NCBI RefSeq assembly: GCF_010233585.1
Contig: NZ_CP045997.1
Coordinates: 1,527,886-1,577,715 of the forward strand
Direction: 5' to 3'
Length of the DNA stretch: 49,830 nucleotides
From: Spirosoma endbachense
Lineage (GTDB): Bacteria > Bacteroidota > Bacteroidia > Cytophagales > Spirosomataceae
In this document: piece by piece, positions 9,196-17,582 of the stretch
How positions within the stretch are numbered: the stretch's first letter is position 1
Layout: the number at the start of each line of letters is the position of its first letter
Program-made: the position numbers and the translations under genes
The notes under the pieces: model-generated
Database searches by the model: none
Seen by the model: the letters and a program-made list of their open reading frames with translations, nothing else
What the model was told of the DNA's origin: nothing

Positions 9196-10257
9196 CATCT
9201 TCACGGGCAAACCCGTGCGTGTCGATTCGTAAATAGCCTGAAAGAGGGCAACTACCTTTCGGCCATCTTCTCCCGTTACCGAGGGGGGCCGATTCTCGCG
9301 AATGGCATCGCGGAATTCGGCAATCTGGAGCCCGAAGTAATAAACTGTTGCGTCGATGGTGTTAAAGAAAGCGGTGTCTTCTTCGATGAATTGCGCCAAT
9401 TGATTCTCTTCGCCGGGCACTGTCCAGAGGTCATTGACGGGTGGATCGGTAATACTCGACATACCGGCAATGAACAAAGCGCCACCGTCGGTCTGAACAC
9501 CTACCGACGCGCCGTTTTCACCGTGAACGTGAACCTTCCCAAAAATGCCGGGCTTCTGCGAATTACTCACGATGATATTTCCCAGCCCACCATTTTTAAA
9601 CTTGATGATGGCAAGGGCCGTATCATCTACTTCAATGTATGGGTGGTTCAGGTTGCGCCATACTCCATACACTTCGTCAATCTCGCCCATGTACCATAGA
9701 AGCAGATCCAACTGGTGTGGCGCCTGATTGACCAGAACACCTCCGCCTTCATCAGCCCAGGTTCCTCGCCAGGCATCGCTTTGGTAATAGGCTTCGCTTC
9801 GCCAGCCGAGCATCTGAACCGTTCCGAGTACCGGCTTTCCTATTTTCCCTTCGTCAATAGCCCGGCGAATTCGCTCACTGGGTTCGTAGAAACGGCGCTG
9901 GCTGATAACACCAAGGTACCGGTTATTGCGGTTAGCGGCTTCGATCATTGCGTCACAATCCTCGAGCGACGACGCAAGCGGCTTTTCGACCAATACGTGT
10001 GAACCCGCGTTGAGAGCTGCCACCGTAGGTTCGCGATGGGCTGGGTGTGTGGTACAAACCAGGCATAGATCGACATTCTCACGGTCGACCATATCGTATA
10101 TGTCGCTGTAGGCGCGGATGCCGTATTGGTTGGCAAAATCTTCTGCTTTTTGATAGGTCCGCCCATAGACAGCAACCAATTTAGTGTCGGGCGTTTGCAA
10201 AACGGCTTTGGCATGAAGGTGAGCCACTTTACCAGGGCCGATAATGGCGATATTCAT
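9193..10257 (-). CDS. Gfo/Idh/MocA family oxidoreductase
   Basis: The 354-residue protein starts directly with the Rossmann fold (MNIAIIGPGKVAHLHAKA) and has the family's EKPLA motif (residues 92-96) with the catalytic-type lysine. The second half is the C-terminal alpha/beta domain containing GGGVLVNQAPHQLDLL. Such enzymes reduce or oxidise sugars or sugar-like molecules with NAD(P). There is no Tat or signal peptide, so it is cytoplasmic, unlike the two related proteins elsewhere in this window. It may act on sugars delivered by the neighbouring SusCD pair, but no substrate is visible. Confidence 0.9.
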   Translation of the reverse strand: MNIAIIGPGKVAHLHAKAVLQTPDTKLVAVYGRTYQKAEDFANQYGIRAYSDIYDMVDRENVDLCLVCTTHPAHREPTVAALNAGSHVLVEKPLASSLEDCDAMIEAANRNNRYLGVISQRRFYEPSERIRRAIDEGKIGKPVLGTVQMLGWRSEAYYQSDAWRGTWADEGGGVLVNQAPHQLDLLLWYMGEIDEVYGVWRNLNHPYIEVDDTALAIIKFKNGGLGNIIVSNSQKPGIFGKVHVHGENGASVGVQTDGGALFIAGMSSITDPPVNDLWTVPGEENQLAQFIEEDTAFFNTIDATVYYFGLQIAEFRDAIRENRPPSVTGEDGRKVVALFQAIYESTRTGLPVKM

Positions 10258-10462
10258 AATAGCGATTTGTTAACTTTCAATAGTACGGCTTTTGCATACC
10301 ATGCGAAACTGCTCCATCAATACTATCTAAATGAATGCAATTGCCACATATCTACTGATTTGTTTTTCACTAATTGATGCATAAGCTCAAACAAAGCCAG
10401 AAACACGAACTATTGCTTCAACGAGTTTAACCGAAAAATCCGGTGATTATATAAAACACGAA

Positions 10463-10497
10463 AGCCGGGCCAAACCGTTGCTGATCTGTACCCGGCT
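10463..10497 (-). terminator. Possible weak terminator after the alcohol dehydrogenase
   Basis: Seven-nt arms AGCCGGG and CCCGGCT flank a 21-nt loop just past the 3' end of the minus-strand dehydrogenase. The T-run on that strand is poor (TTTCGTGTTTT). Confidence 0.3.
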
Positions 10498-10524
10498 ATC
10501 ATCGAGTGGTGTCCGAAACAGTGA

Positions 10525-11556
10525 TTAGGGCTTCAGAACCACTTTAATCAGCCCTTTTTCTTTATCATAGAGCCGCCGAAACCAGTCAGCCCCTTCTTCG
10601 AGAGGAACCTCCGCACTAAGAATAGCTTCGACATTCATGCGTCCCGATGAAATCAGGGCCAGTGCGGCTTCATATTCCCCATTGATGGCACAGGAGCCCT
10701 GCAACCTCAACTGCCGGGTTACCACAGCCTGCAATGGAATTTCGACTGTTGGCGCCAGATTTCCGACCAGCGTTACGGTCGCTCCTTTCCGCACACAATC
10801 GATGGCTGTTTTGACGGTTGGGCCAGCCCCTACTACCTCAAAAGACACATCGGCTCCGCGCCCATTGGTGAGTGCCTGAACCTGGTTGGCCATGTCGCCA
10901 CTCCGGGCATTGAGCGTATGCGTAGCACCCAGTGTTTTGGCCAGGGCCAATCGGTCGTCGTCCAGATCAATAGCGATGATGGAGCCGCAACCGGCCAGTT
11001 TAAGCACCTGAATAACGAACAGCCCGATCATGCCCGCCCCAACAACAACGGCCGAATCATTAACCTGAATTGGCGTAAGGCTAACCGCATGCAGCGCAAC
11101 CGCAACGGGTTCGACCAGCGCGGCCTGCGTGAAGGACACATTATCGGGAATGGCATACAGAATATGCTGTGGAACAGCCACATATTCAGCAAAAGCACCC
11201 TGCCGTTTAAAATCCGGTGTAGACACGCCAACGACTTCACGGCCATCGCTGAGATTATATATACCCCGACGGCTATACCAGTCATCGAGGACATATACGG
11301 TTGAATCAAACGTAACACGGTCGCCAGTCGCCCAATTGTGTACATCGGCACCTACTTCGGCAATAATACCCGACGCTTCGTGGCCCATAACGATGGGTGG
11401 AATGCGTCGGCCACTGCTACCGTCCATGCCGTGAACATCGGAACCACAGATGCCCACCGCCTGAACCCGTACCAATACTTCATTGGGCCCAACCGTCGGC
11501 TTAGGCACGTCCTGTAGATCGAACTGATTGTATTCGGTTAAAACGAGTGCTTTCAT
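10525..11556 (-). CDS. Zinc-type alcohol/polyol dehydrogenase (MDR superfamily)
   Basis: The 343-residue protein has the GroES-like domain followed by a Rossmann domain (VVGAGMIGLFVIQVLK, about 173-188). The catalytic zinc site is intact: C37 in GICGSDVH and H59-E60 in GHEASG. It resembles sorbitol, threonine and galactitol-phosphate dehydrogenases. The structural zinc loop is present in length, but the four cysteine positions of C-x2-C-x2-C-x7-C are V89, D92, S95 and S103, so that zinc is not bound. The remaining loop still resembles family sequence (RRGIYNL, REVVGVS), which argues for substitution rather than misalignment. The substrate is unknown. It shares a strand with the Gfo/Idh/MocA gene but is 267 bp away. 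Confidence 0.88.
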   Translation of the reverse strand: MKALVLTEYNQFDLQDVPKPTVGPNEVLVRVQAVGICGSDVHGMDGSSGRRIPPIVMGHEASGIIAEVGADVHNWATGDRVTFDSTVYVLDDWYSRRGIYNLSDGREVVGVSTPDFKRQGAFAEYVAVPQHILYAIPDNVSFTQAALVEPVAVALHAVSLTPIQVNDSAVVVGAGMIGLFVIQVLKLAGCGSIIAIDLDDDRLALAKTLGATHTLNARSGDMANQVQALTNGRGADVSFEVVGAGPTVKTAIDCVRKGATVTLVGNLAPTVEIPLQAVVTRQLRLQGSCAINGEYEAALALISSGRMNVEAILSAEVPLEEGADWFRRLYDKEKGLIKVVLKP

Positions 11557-11622
11557 ACATCATGCGAACGTCCAGTCCGCTTTTTATAACTAACGACTAA
11601 AGCAGATATCCCGTCTGCGTTA

Positions 11623-13212
11623 CTATTTCTGATAAATTTTAATGAACGCATCGACCGATACCTGTTCATAATCGCCCCGCTGTAAATGGGGGTTTATTTC
11701 GTAGGTAATGACCTCATCGACCGAATCGGGCATTTCACCAAATAATTTTGTAGCCGTCGATGCCGTGTATTTCTTCTTCACCCAGACCAGTCGCTGATCG
11801 GGATCTTTGCCCCAGGCTGGATTATCGCCCAGAACCAGTTGAATTTTTGCCCAATCGTTGAAAAAATATTCCTGCAACAGCGGAATAATTCGATCCCGAA
11901 AGGCATCGCAGAGATCTTTATGCGTCGCTACAGTTGTCAGATACGCATGGCCGATCTGGTGATCGCGATCAAGGAGGTATTCAATCCGTTCGTTTATCGT
12001 TCGAAGTAATTGTGCTAAATCGACGCCATCTACAATACGCAGGACCGTTGGATCAGGTGTCATTTCCCGGAAGGCAAACCGTCGACGCAACGCAATGTCC
12101 AGCAGGGCTATCGAACGGTCAGTTGTGTTCATCGTTCCAACCACAAACAGATTAAGGGGCACCCCAAACCGTTCCTGCGAGTAGGGCAATGTCAGCCATA
12201 ATTCATTCTCGGCCCCAAGCCGTTTGTCGGCTTCGAGGAGCGTGATCAAATCGCCGAATACGCTGGCAACATTGGCCCGGTTCACTTCATCGATAAGCAG
12301 ATAATGGGCCGGAGCCTGCCGGAGCCGACGGGTTCGATTTTCGGGTGTATCGTTCAGGCAATCGGCCAGTGTAGCGTAACCGGCCAGATGAATCGCCGAC
12401 AGGCACGCTTTATGAAAAATACCTCTGCGGATTCGGTAACTGATCTGCCCATTGATCACTTCCGGCCGGATTCCCTCGACGAACTCCTCGTAGCTATAGG
12501 ATGGATGGAAGGTGATCAGGCTCGAATTCTCTTTTTGTAAATACGGCTGTAAGGCAAAGGTTTTTCCCGTACCCGGTGGCCCGAACAAAATCAGGTTATG
12601 CGGCCGATTGGGCAAATCCGGGCTGGTTTCATAACCGGCTTCGGGTTCTTCCACAGCATGACCATTCATTCCCCGTTCGCCGAGCGTAGGATCATCGGCG
12701 AGCCGAATAAGATCGCTCAAAAATGCTTCATCTTCGGCCGCCCGGTACACATCGGCATTATGCCGGGCCGAATGCGGTCCTCGTTTAGTACTCTCAACGA
12801 GTTCGAGCAGGCAATCTTCCCAACACGTTCGGAGTGTTGGCTGATACAGCAAATGAACGTTTGACTGCCCTACAACAACCCCCAGGTAATCCGATTTTTC
12901 GGTAATGGGTTCAAAGACGAGTTCTTCGATGCTTTTCAGGCGATCCTGGCATGATTTCTTTACCGTCAGATGATATTCGACCTCACCCCTACGCGGTTTC
13001 TGGATACGCAGCGCCTGAAAAAAGTTGATATCGGCCGAAATAACGCCCTTTTCGCGTCGACCCGGCGAAAAAGCCAGCCGCGCGTCACCATTGGGCAGGT
13101 TAATAATATCGATTAACTCCTTTAGCAAGCCAAAGAAACGCCGAACCGCTTCGGAATGACCGATAGCGCGGATATTTTCGATAAGTGGTTGCTGATGAGT
13201 TTCTGTTAGCAC
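11623..13212 (-). CDS. McrB-like AAA+ GTPase, no McrC partner
   Basis: The 529-residue protein has a C-terminal AAA+ module of the McrB type. Visible motifs are Walker A GPPGTGKT (211-218), Walker B LLIDEVNRAN (305-314), the McrB sensor/GTP motif MNTTDRS (361-367) and an arginine-rich LRRRF (375-379). The N-terminal 200 residues do not look like the EcoKMcrBC DNA-recognition domain and are unassigned. McrB normally powers restriction of modified DNA together with the McrC nuclease, but both neighbouring genes are unrelated. It could work with an unlinked nuclease or have another motor role. The ATG at 13212 is the first in frame. Confidence 0.85.
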   Translation of the reverse strand: MLTETHQQPLIENIRAIGHSEAVRRFFGLLKELIDIINLPNGDARLAFSPGRREKGVISADINFFQALRIQKPRRGEVEYHLTVKKSCQDRLKSIEELVFEPITEKSDYLGVVVGQSNVHLLYQPTLRTCWEDCLLELVESTKRGPHSARHNADVYRAAEDEAFLSDLIRLADDPTLGERGMNGHAVEEPEAGYETSPDLPNRPHNLILFGPPGTGKTFALQPYLQKENSSLITFHPSYSYEEFVEGIRPEVINGQISYRIRRGIFHKACLSAIHLAGYATLADCLNDTPENRTRRLRQAPAHYLLIDEVNRANVASVFGDLITLLEADKRLGAENELWLTLPYSQERFGVPLNLFVVGTMNTTDRSIALLDIALRRRFAFREMTPDPTVLRIVDGVDLAQLLRTINERIEYLLDRDHQIGHAYLTTVATHKDLCDAFRDRIIPLLQEYFFNDWAKIQLVLGDNPAWGKDPDQRLVWVKKKYTASTATKLFGEMPDSVDEVITYEINPHLQRGDYEQVSVDAFIKIYQK

Positions 13213-13347
13213 GTGACTACAACGATTTTCTTCTTTTTTGGTGTCCTAAAGTATAGCAATAAGTCGTTCTCTCAAAACAACGCTATAACCTGTTGCGAAG
13301 CTACAATTTTTTAAGCGTACACCTTAGGTAAGACTATTGTAGAACTA

Positions 13348-13355
13348 TACATTTG
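13348..13355 (+). promoter_or_regulatory. -7 promoter box before the small lipoprotein gene
   Basis: TACATTTG is an exact TAnnTTTG match. It overlaps the upstream in-frame start at 13353, so translation from there is unlikely and the ATG at 13377 is preferred. Confidence 0.5.
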
Positions 13356-13376
13356 CTATTGCTTATCCAGCTACAT

Positions 13377-14243
13377 ATGAAAACTAAATTTATACTAATT
13401 TCTCTAATCGTAGCAGCTTTGCTGGCAGGAGTGAATGCCTGTAAATCTGAGGAGAACCCGGTTATTGCTACCTGCCGCCTGAGCAATACAAGCGATCAGC
13501 TTGTAGAATCCACCGGCCAATTGACTGATGAGCTAAAACGAACTTTCGCCTATAACAAGGAGACGTTGGTATCCATAGCCGAAAAATCAAAAAATCTGGA
13601 TGCCACCTTTACCGTAACTTTTACTGATTCCCGCATTACATCGGCCACAAATGGCCAGGATGTTATTACCCTGACTTATGGATCAGCCACAATGCCAGCA
13701 AGTTCGACGTTCAGCCGGGGCGGGAAAGTGATGTCTACGTTTGCGATGGAGTATAATACATCGGGGCGTATGACTAAAATCACGGAAAACCGGCAGGTGT
13801 TACCAACCAATTCGCTGACCAAGCAACGGGTCTATACCTTCAGTTACGATACCAACGGAAACCTGACCAACGAACGTGCCCAATTCACACTAAATGATGG
13901 ATCTGCAACTCAGCAGGAAACGGAGTATGTATTCGATACGAGGCCTTCGCCCTATAAACGTTTTGCTGAACTGCCTTTGCTGACGGTTGTGGCACTGAGT
14001 CAGACTGTTGAAACGCGACCAGGCCGCTTCTGGCAAATCAATACCCCGCTCTCCCTGAAGGCTTATAACCTGACTGCTACAGGCAGCCGGTCGAACCTCC
14101 GCGAATCATCGACCTTCACGCCCGTGTTTGACACCGATAACAAGCTAACGAGTCAGGACCAGAACGCATTGCTCTATCAGTCAAGCGTTCCTGATCCGGT
14201 GACGAAGAAAAACAAACAGACGTTTATCTATCAGTGTGACTAA
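13377..14243 (+). CDS. Lipoprotein of unknown function
   Basis: The 288-residue product starts MKTKFILISLIVAALLAG and has a lipobox ending in the cysteine of GVNAC (about residue 22). The body is rich in Thr and Ser, with strands reminiscent of the YD-repeat-like DUF4595 proteins of Bacteroidota (TFSYDTNGNLTNE, MEYNTSGRMTKI). I do not recognise it further. I chose ATG 13377 over one 24 nt upstream because a promoter box overlaps the upstream codon and because the signal peptide then starts properly. Its TAA touches the stop codon of the convergent thrA gene with no base between. Confidence 0.7.
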   Translation: MKTKFILISLIVAALLAGVNACKSEENPVIATCRLSNTSDQLVESTGQLTDELKRTFAYNKETLVSIAEKSKNLDATFTVTFTDSRITSATNGQDVITLTYGSATMPASSTFSRGGKVMSTFAMEYNTSGRMTKITENRQVLPTNSLTKQRVYTFSYDTNGNLTNERAQFTLNDGSATQQETEYVFDTRPSPYKRFAELPLLTVVALSQTVETRPGRFWQINTPLSLKAYNLTATGSRSNLRESSTFTPVFDTDNKLTSQDQNALLYQSSVPDPVTKKNKQTFIYQCD

Positions 14244-16715
14244 TTACGCCAAATAACTCCCGATACTGACCACATCGGCAAACACTCCCGAAGCCGTTAC
14301 TTCAGCACCAGCACCAGGGCCTTTTATTACCAGCGGGCGCTCTTTGTAGCGTTCCGTCGTGAACGACACAATATTATCGGCCCCGGTTAACTGATAGAAC
14401 GGGTGATCAATTCCTACTGGCCGCAGACCAATGGTTGCTTTGTTATTCTCAAAAATAGCCACAAACCGGAGTTTTTCGCTTTTTGATTCAGCTTCTACAA
14501 GCAGGTTCTCAAAGTAAGCGTTGTTGCGTTCCAACTCCTCGAAAAAGGCGGGAATAGTAGGCGCGTCGAGACACGACTGTGGAAGCAGATTCGTGATCGT
14601 TACGTCCTCAGGCTCGAGCGGAAAACCGGCCTCACGGGCCAGAATGAGAATTTTTCGGGCTACATCCAGGCCACTCAGGTCATCGCGGGGATCGGGTTCG
14701 GTATAGCCTTTTTCTTTGGCTTCCCGGACTACATCAGCAAATGAAATACCGGGCCGGAACGTATTGAAAATGAACGATAATGTACCGGACAGAATGGCTT
14801 CAATTTTCAGGAAGCGGTCGCCCGCTGTCATCAGGCCCTGCACGGTATTGATGATCGGCAATCCGGCCCCAACATTGGTCTCATAGAGAAATTTGACACC
14901 CCGGTTGAGGGCCGTTCGCTGTAATCGTCGGTATTCGGCATACGGGCCGGAATTAGCCACTTTGTTGGGCGTTACGACCGAAATGTTGGCATCTAACAAC
15001 GACTCATAAAACTGCACGATATCCTTATCCGACGTGCAGTCGATAAACACTGAGTTAGGTAGGTTATAATCTTGAATTTTCTCCACAAAAGCGGGTAGCG
15101 AGGTGGTTACCCCTTCGGTCAATAGCCGTTCTCGCCATTCATCGAGGGCAATGCCTTTGGGATCGAGGAGCATTTTCTTGGTATTGGTCATGCCCACGAC
15201 ACACACCTTCAGGAGCTTTTCGGTACGCAAAAATTCGAACTGATTGAAAATCTGTTTCAGCAGGGTTTTACCGATCAGACCCGTACCGACCAGATACAGG
15301 TTCAGCACCCGCGCTTCAGACTGAAAGAAGATGTTATGCAGGGAGTTAAGGGCTTTCGAGAGGTTATTTTTGTTGATAACGACCGAAATATTAATCTCCG
15401 ACGAACCCTGCGCAACGGCCACAATGTTGACCCCGTTTTTACCCAGTACCGAAAACAGTTTCCCGGCAATCCCAGAGCTTTTCTTCATGCCTTCACCCAC
15501 GGTAGCAATTACCGATAGGTCGCGCTCAATGACGATATTGTCGATATGGCCATGCGCAATTTCGGTAGCAAACTCATCGTCGAGGATCGTTTTCACATTT
15601 TCGGCACCGCGCGGATCGATTGCAAAACAGATCGAGTGTTCGGATGAAGCCTGTGAGATCAGAATCACGCTGATTTTGTGCGCTGCCAGCACCCCAAACA
15701 ACTTCGCCGACACACCCGCAACACCGATCATACCCGACCCCTGCACGTTCACCAGAGCGATGTCGTCGATACTCGAAATGCCGGTAATGGTATATTGCCG
15801 CCGTTCGGCAGTACGGCTAACCACCGTGCCGCTGTGCGTTGGATTAAAGGTGTTCAGTACCCGAATTGGAATGTTCCGGGCAAAAGCGGGTTGCAGGCTG
15901 GGCGGATAAATTACCTTCGCCCCAAAATGCGACAGCTCCATCGCTTCGGCATACGTAATGGTCGGAATATTGAATGCATTGGGCACTTTCCTCGGATCGG
16001 CCGTCATCATCCCATCGACATCGGTCCAGATGTCGATGATGTCGGCGTTCAGGGCTGCTCCAAGGATACTGGCGGTGTAGTCGGAGCCACCCCGGCCGAG
16101 GGTTGTTGTTTCGTTCTTTTCGGTCGAGCCAATAAATCCCGTTACCATTTGCACTGGAGCGCCGGCCCGGTCATTCGTTTTGGCGAAATGCTCAAGAATC
16201 AGTTGATTCGTAAGGTTATAGTTTACCTCCGCCTGCCCAAATTGTGCATTGGTTTTAATAATCGTACGGGCATCGCAAAACTGCGCTGGAATACCACGGC
16301 TTTTTACACATTCGGTAATGACCGTTGTGGATAAGCGTTCGCCAAAACTGGTGATGAGATCATGGGTACGAAGCGTCAGTTCCCGGATGAGCGACACGCC
16401 CCGCAGTAAATCTTCCAGTTCATTGATAATGCCCCGAATATGGGCAAATACTTTACTCTGTTCTTTTACGGGAATCAGCGCTTTAATGACATTGAAGTGT
16501 CGATCTTCAATTCGCCGAACTAATTCCATGTAATCGGTTTCACCGGTGGTAGCCATCCGGCCAATTTCAATGAGCTGGTTTGTTATACCCCCCATTGCCG
16601 AAAACACAACCGTTATCTGATCGCCATTTTGGCGGTGATTGTCAATAATCTGGATAACCTGTTTGATACTTTCGACAGTGCCAACCGACGTACCGCCAAA
16701 TTTCAGAACCTGCAT
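14244..16715 (-). CDS. thrA: Bifunctional aspartokinase / homoserine dehydrogenase
   Basis: The 823-residue fusion catalyses the first and third steps from aspartate to homoserine, feeding threonine and methionine. It starts MQVLKFGGTSVG, the aspartokinase signature, followed by the kinase domain (about 1-290), tandem ACT regulatory domains (about 310-460) and homoserine dehydrogenase from about 470. The dehydrogenase shows the NAD-binding LYLVGTGLIGKTLL and the late KGPGAGAEVTASGV motif. An upstream in-frame ATG at 16772 would add 19 residues encoded by a short repeat and lacks family support, so ATG 16715 is chosen. The ACT domains imply feedback inhibition. No leader peptide or attenuator is seen. 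Confidence 0.95.
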   Translation of the reverse strand: MQVLKFGGTSVGTVESIKQVIQIIDNHRQNGDQITVVFSAMGGITNQLIEIGRMATTGETDYMELVRRIEDRHFNVIKALIPVKEQSKVFAHIRGIINELEDLLRGVSLIRELTLRTHDLITSFGERLSTTVITECVKSRGIPAQFCDARTIIKTNAQFGQAEVNYNLTNQLILEHFAKTNDRAGAPVQMVTGFIGSTEKNETTTLGRGGSDYTASILGAALNADIIDIWTDVDGMMTADPRKVPNAFNIPTITYAEAMELSHFGAKVIYPPSLQPAFARNIPIRVLNTFNPTHSGTVVSRTAERRQYTITGISSIDDIALVNVQGSGMIGVAGVSAKLFGVLAAHKISVILISQASSEHSICFAIDPRGAENVKTILDDEFATEIAHGHIDNIVIERDLSVIATVGEGMKKSSGIAGKLFSVLGKNGVNIVAVAQGSSEINISVVINKNNLSKALNSLHNIFFQSEARVLNLYLVGTGLIGKTLLKQIFNQFEFLRTEKLLKVCVVGMTNTKKMLLDPKGIALDEWRERLLTEGVTTSLPAFVEKIQDYNLPNSVFIDCTSDKDIVQFYESLLDANISVVTPNKVANSGPYAEYRRLQRTALNRGVKFLYETNVGAGLPIINTVQGLMTAGDRFLKIEAILSGTLSFIFNTFRPGISFADVVREAKEKGYTEPDPRDDLSGLDVARKILILAREAGFPLEPEDVTITNLLPQSCLDAPTIPAFFEELERNNAYFENLLVEAESKSEKLRFVAIFENNKATIGLRPVGIDHPFYQLTGADNIVSFTTERYKERPLVIKGPGAGAEVTASGVFADVVSIGSYLA

Positions 16716-16749
16716 AAAATAATGAATAATGGAGAATGGAGAATGAATA
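16716..16749. repeat. Short imperfect tandem repeat before thrA
   Basis: The bases are built from variants of AATAATG, GGAGAATG and GAATGAATAA, directly upstream of the thrA start. Translated on the minus strand they give the spurious extension containing SPFSIIHYF. Confidence 0.55.
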
Positions 16750-16866
16750 ACAGGTTCATGCACAGGATTCATTGTACATTAGCCATCATTCATTTAAAGT
16801 AGCTGTTGATGAAGGTAGTTTTGGGAGGGCAAAGATAAGAGGGTGAGCAGACTTTTAGACGATTTT

Positions 16867-16903
16867 AACAGAAAAGGCGCATCACTGATGCGCCTTTTCT
16901 GTT
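16867..16903 (-). terminator. Palindromic terminator after the DUF4126 gene
   Basis: Two perfect 18-nt arms (16867-16884 and 16886-16903) surround a single central base. T-runs flank it on both strands, so it may act in both directions. It lies 17 nt past the DUF4126 stop and before thrA. Confidence 0.75.
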
Positions 16904-16920
16904 AGGAATAGGGCGATAAG

Positions 16921-17415
16921 CTACGCTTCTTCATGAATGGAATGGTCCGGTTTCATCAGTTGCCAGCTTGTTCCAATCGCAATTGCATCTTCAGCCAGCG
17001 CAACCAATGGGTCGGGCAAGCCCTGCTCATGCGTGAGCCAGTGACGGATATGAAAGAACGCTACCGTACCGATCACTGCGCCCAAACCGCCAATGAGAGC
17101 ACCACAGGCTACCGATTCGCCCTCGATCTCGCTAAACGCAGCTCCCGACAAAGCACCAGACAACACCCTGCCAATGAATTGGGGAGGCACAATACGGTCG
17201 GGTGCGTTCGGCACTTTATCCCCAACCAGTTCGCCCCCGGCCAGTAATTTCAATACGGTAGCCGTTGTCGGTGAAGTCAGAAAATGGAGTTTTGAGTTGG
17301 CCAGTCCTCCTGGTTGGTCATGCGCTAGTTTATGGCTGATAAAAGCAGGTGCCATCATACTGCGCATTCCTGCAACAATACCTATCTGTAAGGTCTCTAA
17401 ATACATTCGATTCAT
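16921..17415 (-). CDS. DUF4126 family membrane protein
   Basis: The 164-residue protein begins MNRMYLETLQIGIVAGMRSM and shows the family pattern: GMRSMMAPA near the start, a GDKVPNAPDRI-x-P segment, RVLSGALSGAA, and VALAEDAIAIG near the end. It has about three hydrophobic helices. The function is unknown. A longer reading from 17496 adds 27 residues encoded by one arm of a large inverted repeat, so I place the start at 17415. The gene lies between GH97 and thrA, all on the minus strand, but hairpins separate it from both. Confidence 0.8.
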   Translation of the reverse strand: MNRMYLETLQIGIVAGMRSMMAPAFISHKLAHDQPGGLANSKLHFLTSPTTATVLKLLAGGELVGDKVPNAPDRIVPPQFIGRVLSGALSGAAFSEIEGESVACGALIGGLGAVIGTVAFFHIRHWLTHEQGLPDPLVALAEDAIAIGTSWQLMKPDHSIHEEA

Positions 17416-17437
17416 GGTCTCTTTTGCGTTGAGTGGA

Positions 17438-17514
17438 GGTTTTCGGTACTTTGATGTGAACCCGTGCCACGGTTCCAAACCGTGGCACGGGTTCACATCA
17501 AAATACCGAAAACC
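17438..17514. repeat. 77-bp inverted repeat, REP/MITE-like hairpin
   Basis: Two 37-nt arms (17438-17474 and 17478-17514) pair with a single G-U type mismatch around a 3-nt loop. The centre contains CCGTGCCACGG and its complement. No T-run follows on either strand, so it is more than a simple terminator. It lies between the GH97 stop and the DUF4126 start. Confidence 0.85.
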
Positions 17515-17582
17515 CGAATTATGTAATCAAAACAGTCACAGCAGCCCTTTGTTTGATTCCGTAGTTGCTGGCTTGCTTTACT

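Noticed and set aside
11623..13212. Complete McrBC restriction system
   Set aside because: Neither neighbour encodes an McrC-like nuclease, so only an orphan McrB-like protein is claimed.
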